Shown: positions 41,660 through 49,850 of the stretch, piece by piece
How positions within the stretch are numbered: position 1 is the first letter of the stretch
How the letters are laid out: each line of letters begins with the position of its first letter
Source of the DNA: an uncultured Desulfosarcina sp.
Lineage (GTDB): Bacteria > Desulfobacterota > Desulfobacteria > Desulfobacterales > Desulfosarcinaceae
Direction of reading: 5' to 3'
Assembly: GCF_963668215.1 (NCBI RefSeq)
Contig: NZ_OY764190.1
Span: forward strand, 4,650,001-4,714,000
Length of the DNA: 64,000 bases
Notes under the pieces: generated by a model
Database searches by the model: none
What the model saw: the letters and a program-made list of their open reading frames with translations, nothing else
Told to the model about the DNA's origin: nothing
Translations under genes and position numbers: made by a program

Positions 41660-42844
41660 ATGCCTCCATTGACATGCAAGGGATTCAAGTCCTGCGGAAT
41701 AGCCGCAGGTATAAAGAAAAACGGAAATCCGGACCTGGGGTTGCTGGTGTCCGACCGGCCCGCCGCCGTTGCTGCGGTGTTTACCCGAAATATCGTCCAG
41801 GCGGGGCCGGTGGTGCTGGACCGGGAGCGGGTAAAGGCCGGGATCTGCCGGGCGGTCATCGTCAATGCCGGCAACGCCAACTGTGCCAACGGCGAGCAGG
41901 GGATGGTCGCGGCCCGGGCCATGACCGCTGCCGCGGCCCGGGCGCTGGGGATAGCAGAGGAATTGGTGCTGGCCGCCTCCACCGGCGTCATCGGCGCGCC
42001 GTTCCCTATAGAAAAAGTCGAATCGGCGGTTCCCGATCTTGTGGACCGCCTGAACGAAAACGGCACGGACGATCTGGCCCGTGCCATCATGACCACGGAC
42101 ACCCGGCCCAAGACGGGAGAGTGTCAGGGCGAGGCCGAGGGCATCCCGTATCGCATCGTCGCCGTAGCCAAGGGTTCCGGCATGATCCGTCCCGACATGG
42201 CCACCATGCTGTGCTTCATCTGGACAGACGCCGAAGTTGCCAAGGCCGATCTGCAGACGGCCCTCAAGCGGGCGGTGGACGCCTCTTTCAATCGCATCAC
42301 CATCGACGGGGACACCAGCACCAACGATACGGCGATTCTCATGGCCAACGGTGCCTCGGGAGCCCGCATTCAAACGGCCGACGATCTGGCGGCCTTCCAG
42401 CGGCTGGCGACTCATCTGTGTATGGATCTGGCCCGCCAGATGGTCCGGGATGGCGAAGGGGTTACCAAGGTGGTCGATCTGACGGTGCGCGGGGCACGGT
42501 CGGACCACGAAGCCGCCGCCATTGCCGATACCATCGCCCATTCGCCGCTGGTCAAAACCGCCTTTTTCGGCGAAGATGCCAACTGGGGGCGGATTTTTGC
42601 GGCATCGGGACGGGCCGGCGTCGATTTCGATCCGGACCGCTTTGACCTTTTTTTCAACGACGTGCAGATGGTCAAAGACGGCAAAGGATGCGGTCTCGAG
42701 GCGGAGAAAAAAGCCACCGAAGTTCTCCGGTTGCCGGAATTCTCCGTCACCGTGGACTTGAACCAGGGAAGCGCAGCGGCCGGCATGCTAACCTGTGATT
42801 TTTCGCTGGATTATGTGAAGATCAATGCCGATTACCGGAGCTGA
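41660..42844 (+). CDS. argJ: ArgJ, ornithine acetyltransferase (bifunctional or monofunctional)
   Basis: ArgJ transfers the acetyl group of N-acetylornithine to glutamate (and in bifunctional forms uses acetyl-CoA), cycling acetyl groups in arginine synthesis. The precursor self-cleaves before the nucleophilic Thr at about residue 182 in PDMATML, after KGSGMIRP. NAGNANCANG, TRPKTGEC, DGDTSTNDT and EDANWGRI are all present. Length (394 residues) is normal. The ATG at 41660, behind AAGGGAAG, is preferred to the GTG two codons upstream. Confidence 0.95.
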   Translation: MPPLTCKGFKSCGIAAGIKKNGNPDLGLLVSDRPAAVAAVFTRNIVQAGPVVLDRERVKAGICRAVIVNAGNANCANGEQGMVAARAMTAAAARALGIAEELVLAASTGVIGAPFPIEKVESAVPDLVDRLNENGTDDLARAIMTTDTRPKTGECQGEAEGIPYRIVAVAKGSGMIRPDMATMLCFIWTDAEVAKADLQTALKRAVDASFNRITIDGDTSTNDTAILMANGASGARIQTADDLAAFQRLATHLCMDLARQMVRDGEGVTKVVDLTVRGARSDHEAAAIADTIAHSPLVKTAFFGEDANWGRIFAASGRAGVDFDPDRFDLFFNDVQMVKDGKGCGLEAEKKATEVLRLPEFSVTVDLNQGSAAAGMLTCDFSLDYVKINADYRS

Positions 42845-42898
42845 AGCACACCTCTTTTTTAAATGGCCGCACTGGCCGTTGTCTTTGCCGGATTCGAA

Positions 42899-43615
42899 AT
42901 GCCATTGATTCGCCTCCAGAAATTTCTTTCCGAGGCCGGGGCCTGTTCCCGCAGAAAAGGGGAGGACCATATTCGCAGCGGACATGTGACCGTCAATGGC
43001 GAGGTGGTGACCGCCCTGGGCACCAAGGTGGACCCCGACAACGATACGGTTCACCTCAACGGCCAGCCGGTGGTCCGATCGGACCGCCTCGTTTATGTGA
43101 TGCTCAACAAACCGCAAAGGGTGGTGACCAGCTGCCACCACCGGGGAGAGCCGGTGGTTACGGATCTGGTGGATCTGCCCCAGCGTCTTTTTCCGGTGGG
43201 CCGGTTGGACAAAGACTCCACCGGACTGCTGCTGATGACCAACGATGGCCGCATTCATCACCGCCTCTCCCACCCCTCCTTCGACCATGAAAAGGAGTAC
43301 GACGTAACCGTGCAGCAGCCGATCGACGAGGTCGGTCTGGCCGCCATGCGAAAGGGCGTGCGCCTTTCCGGGGTCATGACCCGTCCGGCACGGGTGCGCC
43401 GAATTTCCGCCAAGCGGTTTACCATCGTTTTAAAGGAGGGGCGCAACCGCCAGATCCGGCGGATGGTTGAAAAAGTGGGCAATCGGGTGGCTCGCCTGCA
43501 CCGCATTCGCGTGGCGGATTTGAAACTGGGTGGTTTGGCCCAGGGGGAGTGGCGGCACCTGACCAAAGCGGAAGTCCGAAAACTTTTAGGGGCGTTGCAG
43601 TTGGGCATTCGCTAA
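42899..43615 (+). CDS. RsuA/RluB-type 16S/23S rRNA pseudouridine synthase
   Basis: An S4 RNA-binding domain (IRLQKFLSEAGACSRRKGE, about residues 4-22) precedes the RsuA-type catalytic domain, with catalytic Asp at about 104 in GRLDKDSTGLLL and EGRNRQIRRM near 180. RluB (U2605 of 23S rRNA) is the nearest well-known type, but RluB, RluE, RluF and RsuA are not separable by eye. The frame opens at 42863; I chose the ATG at 42899 because conservation begins there. No clear ribosome binding site. It follows argJ by about 55 bases. Confidence 0.88.
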   Translation: MPLIRLQKFLSEAGACSRRKGEDHIRSGHVTVNGEVVTALGTKVDPDNDTVHLNGQPVVRSDRLVYVMLNKPQRVVTSCHHRGEPVVTDLVDLPQRLFPVGRLDKDSTGLLLMTNDGRIHHRLSHPSFDHEKEYDVTVQQPIDEVGLAAMRKGVRLSGVMTRPARVRRISAKRFTIVLKEGRNRQIRRMVEKVGNRVARLHRIRVADLKLGGLAQGEWRHLTKAEVRKLLGALQLGIR

Positions 43616-43637
43616 TAACCGACATCAGGTTTGCATC

Positions 43638-44513
43638 ATGCACTATGAAGGTCCCATCTACCGACCGCCCAGCGAAGCCCATTCGCTGCTTGTGCAGGCC
43701 ACCGTCGGCTGTTCCCACAACCGCTGTACCTTCTGCATGGTGTACAAGAACGGGCCGCGCTACCGGGTGCGACCGGTGGCCGATATCATCGCCGATCTGG
43801 ACGAGGCCCGTCAGACCTACGGCGACGGGGTTCGACGGGTGTTTTTCCCCGCGGGCAACACCATCGCCATGCGCACCGAGGACCTGTGCCATATCTGCGC
43901 GTACGCCCACCGCATTTTCCCGCATCTGGAACGGGTCACCGTATACGGCTCGAGCCAGTATATCCACAAAAAGGGACCCGGGGATCTAAAGCGGCTGGCC
44001 GATGCCGGTTTGAGCCGCATCCATGTGGGCCTGGAGTCCGGCGACGATGTCATCCTAAGGTTGATTAAAAAAGGCACGACCGCTGACCAGCAGGTGCAAG
44101 CCGGTGTGTGGACCATGGCGGCCGGTATCCAGTTGAGCCTCTATGTCATTCTGGGCATCGGGGGGACGGACAGGACCGTGGCCCACGCCAGTCGCACGGC
44201 ACAAGTGCTCAACCGCATCGCTCCGGATTTCATCCGCCTGCGCACCTTCGTGCCCAAAATCGATACGCCGATGCTCAAAATGGTACAAAACAATGCCTTC
44301 GGGATGCTGGGACCCCACGGGGTTTTAAAGGAGACCGCGAACCTGATCCGTTTGTTGGACGCACCATCGCACCTGACCAGCGACCATTACACCAATTACA
44401 TCAACCTGGAAGGCCGGCTGCCCGAATGCCGCGGCCGTTTGCTGGCGATGATCGATGCGGCCCTGAAACGGCCCGAATCGGATTTCCGACCCTTTTTCAT
44501 CGGCGACCAGTAG
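43638..44513 (+). CDS. radical SAM protein (COG1032-like)
   Basis: The 291-residue protein binds a [4Fe-4S] cluster through GCSHNRCTFC: Cys 25, 30 and 33, a Cx4CxxC spacing used by some COG1032-type radical SAM proteins rather than the usual Cx3CxxC. RIHVGLESGDDVIL (about 130-143) and LYVILGIGGTD (about 167-177) are the SAM-binding strands. There is no B12-binding domain. The reaction is unknown. It follows the pseudouridine synthase gene by 22 bases and may be cotranscribed. Confidence 0.85.
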   Translation: MHYEGPIYRPPSEAHSLLVQATVGCSHNRCTFCMVYKNGPRYRVRPVADIIADLDEARQTYGDGVRRVFFPAGNTIAMRTEDLCHICAYAHRIFPHLERVTVYGSSQYIHKKGPGDLKRLADAGLSRIHVGLESGDDVILRLIKKGTTADQQVQAGVWTMAAGIQLSLYVILGIGGTDRTVAHASRTAQVLNRIAPDFIRLRTFVPKIDTPMLKMVQNNAFGMLGPHGVLKETANLIRLLDAPSHLTSDHYTNYINLEGRLPECRGRLLAMIDAALKRPESDFRPFFIGDQ

Positions 44514-44671
44514 CCCCGGCGGCCGATTCAGGACGATGCATATCGTTCTTTTTTCCCAGGCGATTTTCGTGTATGTTGCACCAGCGGTTGCTCTTCTAAA
44601 ACCGGTTGGCCGCAGGTATTAACATGCCAATTTTTATTGAAAACAGGAATTGAATCGTGGAGGCACGGGTA

Positions 44672-45982
44672 ATGGTTACCTTCGAAGCGCTGTCGTCAAA
44701 AAAAGAAAAAATTGCCGTTGTGGGGCTGGGGTATGTGGGGCTGCCTTTGGCCGTTCATCTTTCCCGTCACTTCGAAGTGGTCGGCTACGACTATCAACCC
44801 GCCCGCATTGCAGAACTCAAGGCCGGCAGGGACCGGACCCTGGAAGTCTCCGATGACGAGATGGCCGCCGCAACGGTGAGCTACACCGACGACCCCCGGG
44901 CGCTGGGCGACTGCCGGTTGATTATTATCGCCGTGCCCACACCCATCGACGAATATCGCATTCCCGATTTGTCGCCCCTGCGCGGCGCATCGGAAACCAC
45001 AGGGCGGCATCTGACCGCGGGCAGTTGTGTGGTTTATGAATCCACGGTGTATCCCGGCGCCACCGAGGAGGTCTGCGTTCCCATTCTCGAAAAGGAATCG
45101 GGGCTGGTTTTTGGCAAAGATTTCACCGTGGGCTATTCGCCGGAGCGGATCAACCCGGGAGACAAGGTCCATACCCTCGACAAGATCATGAAGATTGTTT
45201 CCGGCTCCGATGCGGCCACGGCGGCGCTTCTGGAAAAGGTTTACGGCAGTGTGGTCAAGGCCGGCATCCATGTGGCGCCGACGCTCAAGGTGGCCGAGGC
45301 CGCCAAAGTGATTGAAAACACCCAGCGCGACCTCAATATTGCGCTGATGAACGAATTGTCCATGATTTTCGACATCATGGACATCGACACCCAAGCCGTG
45401 CTTGAGGCGGCGGGCACCAAATGGAATTTTCTGCCCTTCCGGCCCGGCCTGGTGGGCGGCCACTGCATCGGCGTCGATCCGTATTACCTGACCTTCAAGG
45501 CCGAGTCCGTGGGATACCATCCGGAGATGATCCTGGCCGGCCGGCGCATCAACGACGGCATGGGCAAGTACGTGGCCGAGCGGACCGTCAAGCTGATGAT
45601 CCAGGAGGGCAAGCAGATCAACCACACCCGGGTCGGCGTTTTAGGCATCACCTTCAAAGAGGACGTGCCGGACCTGCGCAACACCCGCGTCGTTGACATC
45701 GTCGCTGAACTGCGAGACTACGGCATCGATGTTCTGGTCCATGATCCCCTGGCCGATGCAAAAGAGGCCAAGGCTTACTATGGTGTGGACCTGAAAGCCT
45801 TGGACCAGTTGGCCGGTGTGGATGCCCTGGTATTGGCCGTAGCCCACCGGGCTTACATCGCCATGGGGTTGAGCGAGCTCGCCGCGCTGTGCGACGGCAG
45901 CCGGGCCGTGATCGTGGATGTTAAAAGCGTTTTCGATCCCGATGCGGCAGCCAGACAGGGTATTTCCTACTGGCGGCTGTAA
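44672..45982 (+). CDS. nucleotide-sugar dehydrogenase, TviB/WbpO-like (UDP-HexNAc 6-dehydrogenase)
   Basis: The enzyme oxidises a UDP-sugar C6 to a uronate with two NAD+. The N-terminal Rossmann motif is VVGLGYVGLPLAVHL; ENTQRDLNIALMNEL carries the catalytic-site residues, and the nucleophilic Cys at about 265 lies in GGHCIGVDPYYL. The C-terminal UDP-binding domain begins near NDGMGKYVAE. The pattern matches TviB/WbpO (UDP-GlcNAc or UDP-GalNAc) better than UDP-glucose dehydrogenase. It probably feeds O-antigen or capsule. GGAGG nine bases upstream of the ATG at 44672 decides the start. Confidence 0.9.
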   Translation: MVTFEALSSKKEKIAVVGLGYVGLPLAVHLSRHFEVVGYDYQPARIAELKAGRDRTLEVSDDEMAAATVSYTDDPRALGDCRLIIIAVPTPIDEYRIPDLSPLRGASETTGRHLTAGSCVVYESTVYPGATEEVCVPILEKESGLVFGKDFTVGYSPERINPGDKVHTLDKIMKIVSGSDAATAALLEKVYGSVVKAGIHVAPTLKVAEAAKVIENTQRDLNIALMNELSMIFDIMDIDTQAVLEAAGTKWNFLPFRPGLVGGHCIGVDPYYLTFKAESVGYHPEMILAGRRINDGMGKYVAERTVKLMIQEGKQINHTRVGVLGITFKEDVPDLRNTRVVDIVAELRDYGIDVLVHDPLADAKEAKAYYGVDLKALDQLAGVDALVLAVAHRAYIAMGLSELAALCDGSRAVIVDVKSVFDPDAAARQGISYWRL

Positions 45983-46013
45983 GCGGTGGCGGGATTGGAT
46001 TTCCGGTGCCCGT

Positions 46014-46202
46014 TTACACGTAGCAGCCTGTGAATTCCCCGCACTTGCTGTTGAAAAAATCCATGGCTTCTTCCACGGTGTCGAAGATAATCCAGTCCCG
46101 GCGAAGGATGCGGCCGGCCCGCCGTCTGATCCGTTCAATTTCGGTGTTGCCGAAGTACTCAAAAAAATCGTGGTAATCGGTGGTCAGTTCGTGCTTTCTC
46201 AT
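46014..46202 (-). CDS. small hypothetical protein (62 aa)
   Basis: AAAGGAG lies upstream of the ATG at 46202; the frame is open further to 46382 without conserved sequence. The product is basic in the middle (EIERIRRRAGRILRRDW), followed by IIFDTVEEAMDFFNSKCG and a C-terminal GCYV. The VEEAMDFFN block resembles small soluble helical proteins, but I do not recognise the family. It is convergent with the dehydrogenase gene and divergent from the DUF3617 gene. Confidence 0.6.
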   Translation of the reverse strand: MRKHELTTDYHDFFEYFGNTEIERIRRRAGRILRRDWIIFDTVEEAMDFFNSKCGEFTGCYV

Positions 46203-46374
46203 GATCGTTCTCCTTTTACGGGTTGACATCGTATCTTCCGAATAACACCGGGTTGTGACAGATACGGTCACACCGATTGCACTTTTTTTGTTGTTGTTCA
46301 AAAAAATGAGGATTATGCTGGCAACGAGCTGTCGATATTTATCTTTCCGGTATTCAGAAAAGGAGGAGGCGATC

Positions 46375-46791
46375 ATGGTCAAAAGGATGTTGATCGGGTT
46401 TTTCGTTGTGGTTTCGGTTTTCTGTACTGTCGCAGTTTATGCGGGCTCCGGTGTGGATTTGAATGAAGGCATGTGGGAAATCACCGCGAAGGTAAAAATG
46501 CAGGGCATGGAGATTCCGCCGCAGACTTTTTCCCAGTGCATCACCAAAAAAGACATGGTCCCCCAAAACAACGATCCTAGTCAGCAGGGCAATTGCACGG
46601 TTTCAGATGTCCAGACCAACGGGAATACGGTTTCCTGGACAATGGTCTGCAAGACCGAGGGCGGTGAAATGAAGAGCAAGGGAAAGATTACTTACCAGGG
46701 AGACAGCTTTACGGGCGAGTCGACCGCCGAGATGATGGGCATGGTCATGGTGACGGAAATGAGCGGCAAGCGCACCGGTCCCTGCAAGTAA
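46375..46791 (+). CDS. DUF3617 family secreted protein
   Basis: AAAGGAGGAGG precedes the ATG at 46375. The first 22 residues form a Sec signal peptide ending AVYAGS. The mature protein opens with the DUF3617 hallmark NEGMWEITAKVKMQGM, followed by TFSQCITKKD, and has four Cys (in QCIT, NCTV, MVCK and PCK) that probably form disulfides. It should be a small periplasmic beta-rich protein of unknown role. The open frame upstream of 46375 is not coding. Confidence 0.85.
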   Translation: MVKRMLIGFFVVVSVFCTVAVYAGSGVDLNEGMWEITAKVKMQGMEIPPQTFSQCITKKDMVPQNNDPSQQGNCTVSDVQTNGNTVSWTMVCKTEGGEMKSKGKITYQGDSFTGESTAEMMGMVMVTEMSGKRTGPCK

Positions 46792-47304
46792 AATACGCGG
46801 TGCGGTTTGCCGTTTTAGGAAATTATCCGAAGTCCGGCGCAACCCGGATTCCGGTCTACAGGGCAGCGTCGCACCACAAAGCAATTCGGGGTTCCGGTTG
46901 CCGCCCCGGAACCGGAGCCCTGCTTTTGACACTATTTTACAAACCCGGTTTCTAAACGCTTTCAGGATCGATTTTTCGGATCGTTGCCATTTGCCGCCTA
47001 CAATCCATAATCCCGCCCGGCTGCCATCTCTTCCGGCCGTCCCTTCTTTAAGCCGGACAGACTGCGGCTGTTTGACAAACGCTCGGCTTCCCGATACACT
47101 TAATTAATAAATTGAATAGTCGAACCATTTCCAACCCTGCCCACCGGTAGTGAATCTTTCCCTCCCGCGAGCAAGGACGGCATCCCCCGGGCTGCCACGA
47201 AAATGGCAGCGGACGCGCCGTCTGCTTCTGGAAACCGCTTTTATCCGGGGATGACTTCGGAAACCGGCGGCATTGTTCATAGAAGGACGGCCTGGAGGAA
47301 GAAT
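46792..47304. other. 513-bp region without a supported gene
   Basis: A perfect 8-bp inverted repeat, GGTTCCGG (46890-46897) and CCGGAACC (46906-46913), may terminate DUF3617 transcription. The ORF from 47203 is only an upstream extension of the next gene. No tRNA cloverleaf or repeats were noticed in the rest. Confidence 0.35.
46890..46913. terminator. possible terminator after the DUF3617 gene
   Basis: Perfect 8-bp stem with an 8-base loop, about 100 bases after the stop. The only T-rich stretch is GCTTTTG, 10 bases further on, so termination is uncertain. Confidence 0.35.
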
Positions 47305-47661
47305 ATGAGACAGAAATATCGAATTTGTTCGGTGCAAGCTGAAAAAATGTTGAATATCAAAGAGTTCGCCGTGGTCGAAAAGGACACCAAACAAGTGGAT
47401 TCGACCCTGCTTCGAGACGACCACTTCAGTCTGATCGGCGAACAGAACTATGACTATGCCGCTATCGTCCGGTCCGCAGCTGGTGGTCCCGGCGAACTGG
47501 TGGAAACCCTGAGAACCCCGAACCTGTTCCCCATTGCCGATTATGCCGAGAAAATCGCCGAATCGGTGATTGCGCTGATCGACGAGGACAACGATCATTG
47601 TGTCGAGCTGTTTTTCGACGACAATGACTTGGCGGTTGCCGATGCGCCCATGCCCCGGTGA
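47305..47661 (+). CDS. hypothetical acidic protein (118 aa)
   Basis: GGAGGAAGAAT precedes the ATG at 47305. The product is acidic, with MLNIKEFAVVEKD, LLRDDHFSLIGEQNYDYAAI and a C-terminal ALIDEDNDHCVELFFDD. It has no signal peptide or membrane helix and no recognised family. The gene ends 65 bases before another unrecognised gene on the same strand, so the two may form an operon. Confidence 0.6.
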   Translation: MRQKYRICSVQAEKMLNIKEFAVVEKDTKQVDSTLLRDDHFSLIGEQNYDYAAIVRSAAGGPGELVETLRTPNLFPIADYAEKIAESVIALIDEDNDHCVELFFDDNDLAVADAPMPR

Positions 47662-47726
47662 ACGCACCGTCGGATCGGACAGCGAACAGAGGGAATCGGG
47701 AATTTCATTACAAGGAGAACCGCAGG

Positions 47727-48602
47727 ATGGAAGAGATACAGTTTGAAATTGGTGGTAAATACGAAAACATGAAGGGCGTCTTCGAGGTTATCGCCATTCA
47801 TCGAGGCTCCATGGATATTCGCTGGGAAACCGGGGAAGAGATCACCACCCCCATCGAACTTCAGCAACGGATCATCGAACGAATGCAGCATGAAAAGGAG
47901 ATGGAGGTCACCAAGGCCCAGCAGAAGGCCAAGAAGGCAAAAGCGGCCTCTTCCAAAGCGGGAAAGCAGTTTTCCGGCCTTGAAGAGAACGATTTTGGGA
48001 GCACGGTATCCAAGACATCCTGGCGTGGACGCGGCCAATTGGGCGGTGCGGTTGCCCAACTGATCAAAGCCAAGCAATTCAAATTCAACTCCTGGGCCGT
48101 TTTGCGCAAGCCGGAAGCCAACTGGTTGGACGTAAAAAGGCAGAAGCAAAAAGATCTCCCCCTTCAAGCCAAATTTTTCGCCCGGGTTGACCAGGACCGC
48201 CTCTGCTACGGGATGCACGTCCCTGCGCCCTCGGATGCGGGCGGAAAAGGCGACTGGCAGGTCCTGCTAACCTGGCTGGGAAAAGACGAAAACGATGCCT
48301 GGCTCAAAAAACAGTGTGCCTCTAATGGTATCTATCTTGTGGATTTTGGCGGGCGGGTATTTGACGGCAGATTGGAAAACAGGGACGACCAGTGGTTCCA
48401 TGTCGGGCCCGATAAGCCTGTAGCATCCCTTAGTGCGTTCCTGTCCGACGCCGGAAAGTCCGGATCACTGGATCTGAGAATTGAAAAAGAGGTGGAAAAA
48501 AAGGCCGCGGTGGAAAAAAAGCAGACCGTTGCCGCTGACATGGCGGCCCTTTTCGATGCATTGATGCCTTTGTACGCGGCCATGGCCGCCGGCGCTCCCT
48601 GA
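47727..48602 (+). CDS. hypothetical two-region protein (291 aa)
   Basis: AAGGAG lies upstream of the ATG at 47727. Residues 1-45 form a compact beta-rich start (FEIGGKYENMKGVFEVIAIH, then MDIRWETGEEI). A Lys/Ala-rich helical linker (about 55-85) follows, then a second region (about 125-240) with FFARVDQDRLCYGMHVPAPS and WQVLLTWLGKDENDAWL, and a helical C-terminus. It is probably cytoplasmic. No family is recognised; the middle region looks like a real globular domain. Confidence 0.65.
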   Translation: MEEIQFEIGGKYENMKGVFEVIAIHRGSMDIRWETGEEITTPIELQQRIIERMQHEKEMEVTKAQQKAKKAKAASSKAGKQFSGLEENDFGSTVSKTSWRGRGQLGGAVAQLIKAKQFKFNSWAVLRKPEANWLDVKRQKQKDLPLQAKFFARVDQDRLCYGMHVPAPSDAGGKGDWQVLLTWLGKDENDAWLKKQCASNGIYLVDFGGRVFDGRLENRDDQWFHVGPDKPVASLSAFLSDAGKSGSLDLRIEKEVEKKAAVEKKQTVAADMAALFDALMPLYAAMAAGAP

Positions 48603-48619
48603 GTCCCGCATTCCCACAA

Positions 48620-48865
48620 TCACACTTTTTTATTTAAACGAGAAGACGCCGGTTTGTATTTGGGCCGTTTCCGATTGGAGCGGTCCTTTTTGGTGTTGAG
48701 CCGGGTATTTGACGGATGAACTGGAGCAGTCTCGTCGTCCTCATCCAGCAGGATTACATAGGCATCCGGGGAAGGACGCCGGGAGGCGCTTTGGCCGGGC
48801 GTTGGCTGAGAATCGGAGGACTTTTTCCGTTTTCGTATTTCGTCTATGGAAACCGTTTTGGCCAT
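48620..48865 (-). CDS. hypothetical basic low-complexity protein (81 aa)
   Basis: The product starts MAKTVSIDEIRKRKK, has a central DAYVILLDEDDETAP and ends in a Lys/Arg/Asn-rich tail. CAGG lies seven bases before the ATG. It may be a small nucleic-acid-associated or disordered protein. It is convergent with the 291-residue hypothetical. Coding is supported by the start region only; confidence is moderate. Confidence 0.45.
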   Translation of the reverse strand: MAKTVSIDEIRKRKKSSDSQPTPGQSASRRPSPDAYVILLDEDDETAPVHPSNTRLNTKKDRSNRKRPKYKPASSRLNKKV

Positions 48866-49136
48866 GCTTCAACCTGATCGAGTTTCGATTGCACAGTTGG
48901 AACAGGTGCAATATGGCGATCTGCGGGCGCAGTCGCTATTTAAAGAAGCTCTGGAACAGCAGGTTTGGCTACCCTTGGCACGGCCGCATACAGAAGTGGA
49001 AGGAAAATTCGCTCAGGGCATTTGCGATCAGTGAGAACAGCTGCTTCCGCTTGAAACCTAGCTTTATTCGTGTTTAATCTGATCTACAGAAAAATACCCG
49101 ATTTTTCAAGCCCCAAAGAAAAAGGAGAGGGGATTC

Positions 49137-49850
49137 ATGGGAGATGCATTGGGGTTGCTGGCCCTGCTCATTGGGCTGGAACTGGTTCTGGGGGTCGATA
49201 ACGTACTGGTGATCGCCATTTTTGTGGGGCGACTGCCGGAAGACCAGCGGCAAAAGGCCCGCATCGTCGGACTGAGTCTTGCCATGGTGGCCCGCATCGT
49301 TATGCTGGCCGTGGTTGTGGCACTGGCCAGTCTGACCCGGCCCGTGATCGCCGATTTTTCGGTCAGGGACCTGATTCTTCTGGCCGGCGGACTGTTTCTG
49401 CTCTACAAGGCCGCAACGGAGATCCATCACACCGTGGAAATAAAGGACGAAGCACACGGAGCGGCAACCAGGGGGACGGGATCCTTTGCCGCCATAATCG
49501 CCCAGATCGTGATGCTGGACATCGTTTTTTCCGTAGACTCGGTGATCACGGCGGTAGGGCTTACCCAGCATTTGTGGATCATCGTTACGGCGGTGGTGCT
49601 CTCTTTTATTGGCATCCTTTTTTACGCCCGGCCCATCGGCGATTTCATCCTGCGCCATCCCGCCCTCAAGATCCTGGCCCTCTCTTTCCTCATCACTATC
49701 GGTGTAACCATATTCATGGAGGGCATGCACAAGCATGTGCCCAAGGCCTATATCTACCTGCCCATGGGATTCGCCCTCATGGTGGAAATGCTGCAGATGC
49801 GATACGATCACAATCGCCTCCGGCAAAAGGGCATGACACCGGATGCCTGA
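49137..49850 (+). CDS. TerC family integral membrane protein
   Basis: The 237-residue protein has about seven helices and the two acidic intramembrane motifs of TerC proteins: LVLGVDNVLVIAI (about 19-31) and DIVFSVDSVITAVGL (about 126-140). Relatives export Mn2+ or support metalation of exported enzymes; that role is inferred. AAAGGAG lies 10 bases before the ATG. Its 3' end overlaps the FAD-protein gene by 8 bases. Confidence 0.88.
   Translation: MGDALGLLALLIGLELVLGVDNVLVIAIFVGRLPEDQRQKARIVGLSLAMVARIVMLAVVVALASLTRPVIADFSVRDLILLAGGLFLLYKAATEIHHTVEIKDEAHGAATRGTGSFAAIIAQIVMLDIVFSVDSVITAVGLTQHLWIIVTAVVLSFIGILFYARPIGDFILRHPALKILALSFLITIGVTIFMEGMHKHVPKAYIYLPMGFALMVEMLQMRYDHNRLRQKGMTPDA

Noticed and set aside
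41399..42541. 380-codon minus-strand ORF ending in the first 20 codons of the selenoprotein
   Set aside because: Most of it is antisense to argJ; only its last 20 codons are real coding, belonging to the gene that reads through the TGA.
48846..49034. 62-codon plus-strand ORF upstream of the TerC gene
   Set aside because: No ribosome binding site or family, and its start overlaps the opposite-strand hypothetical gene.
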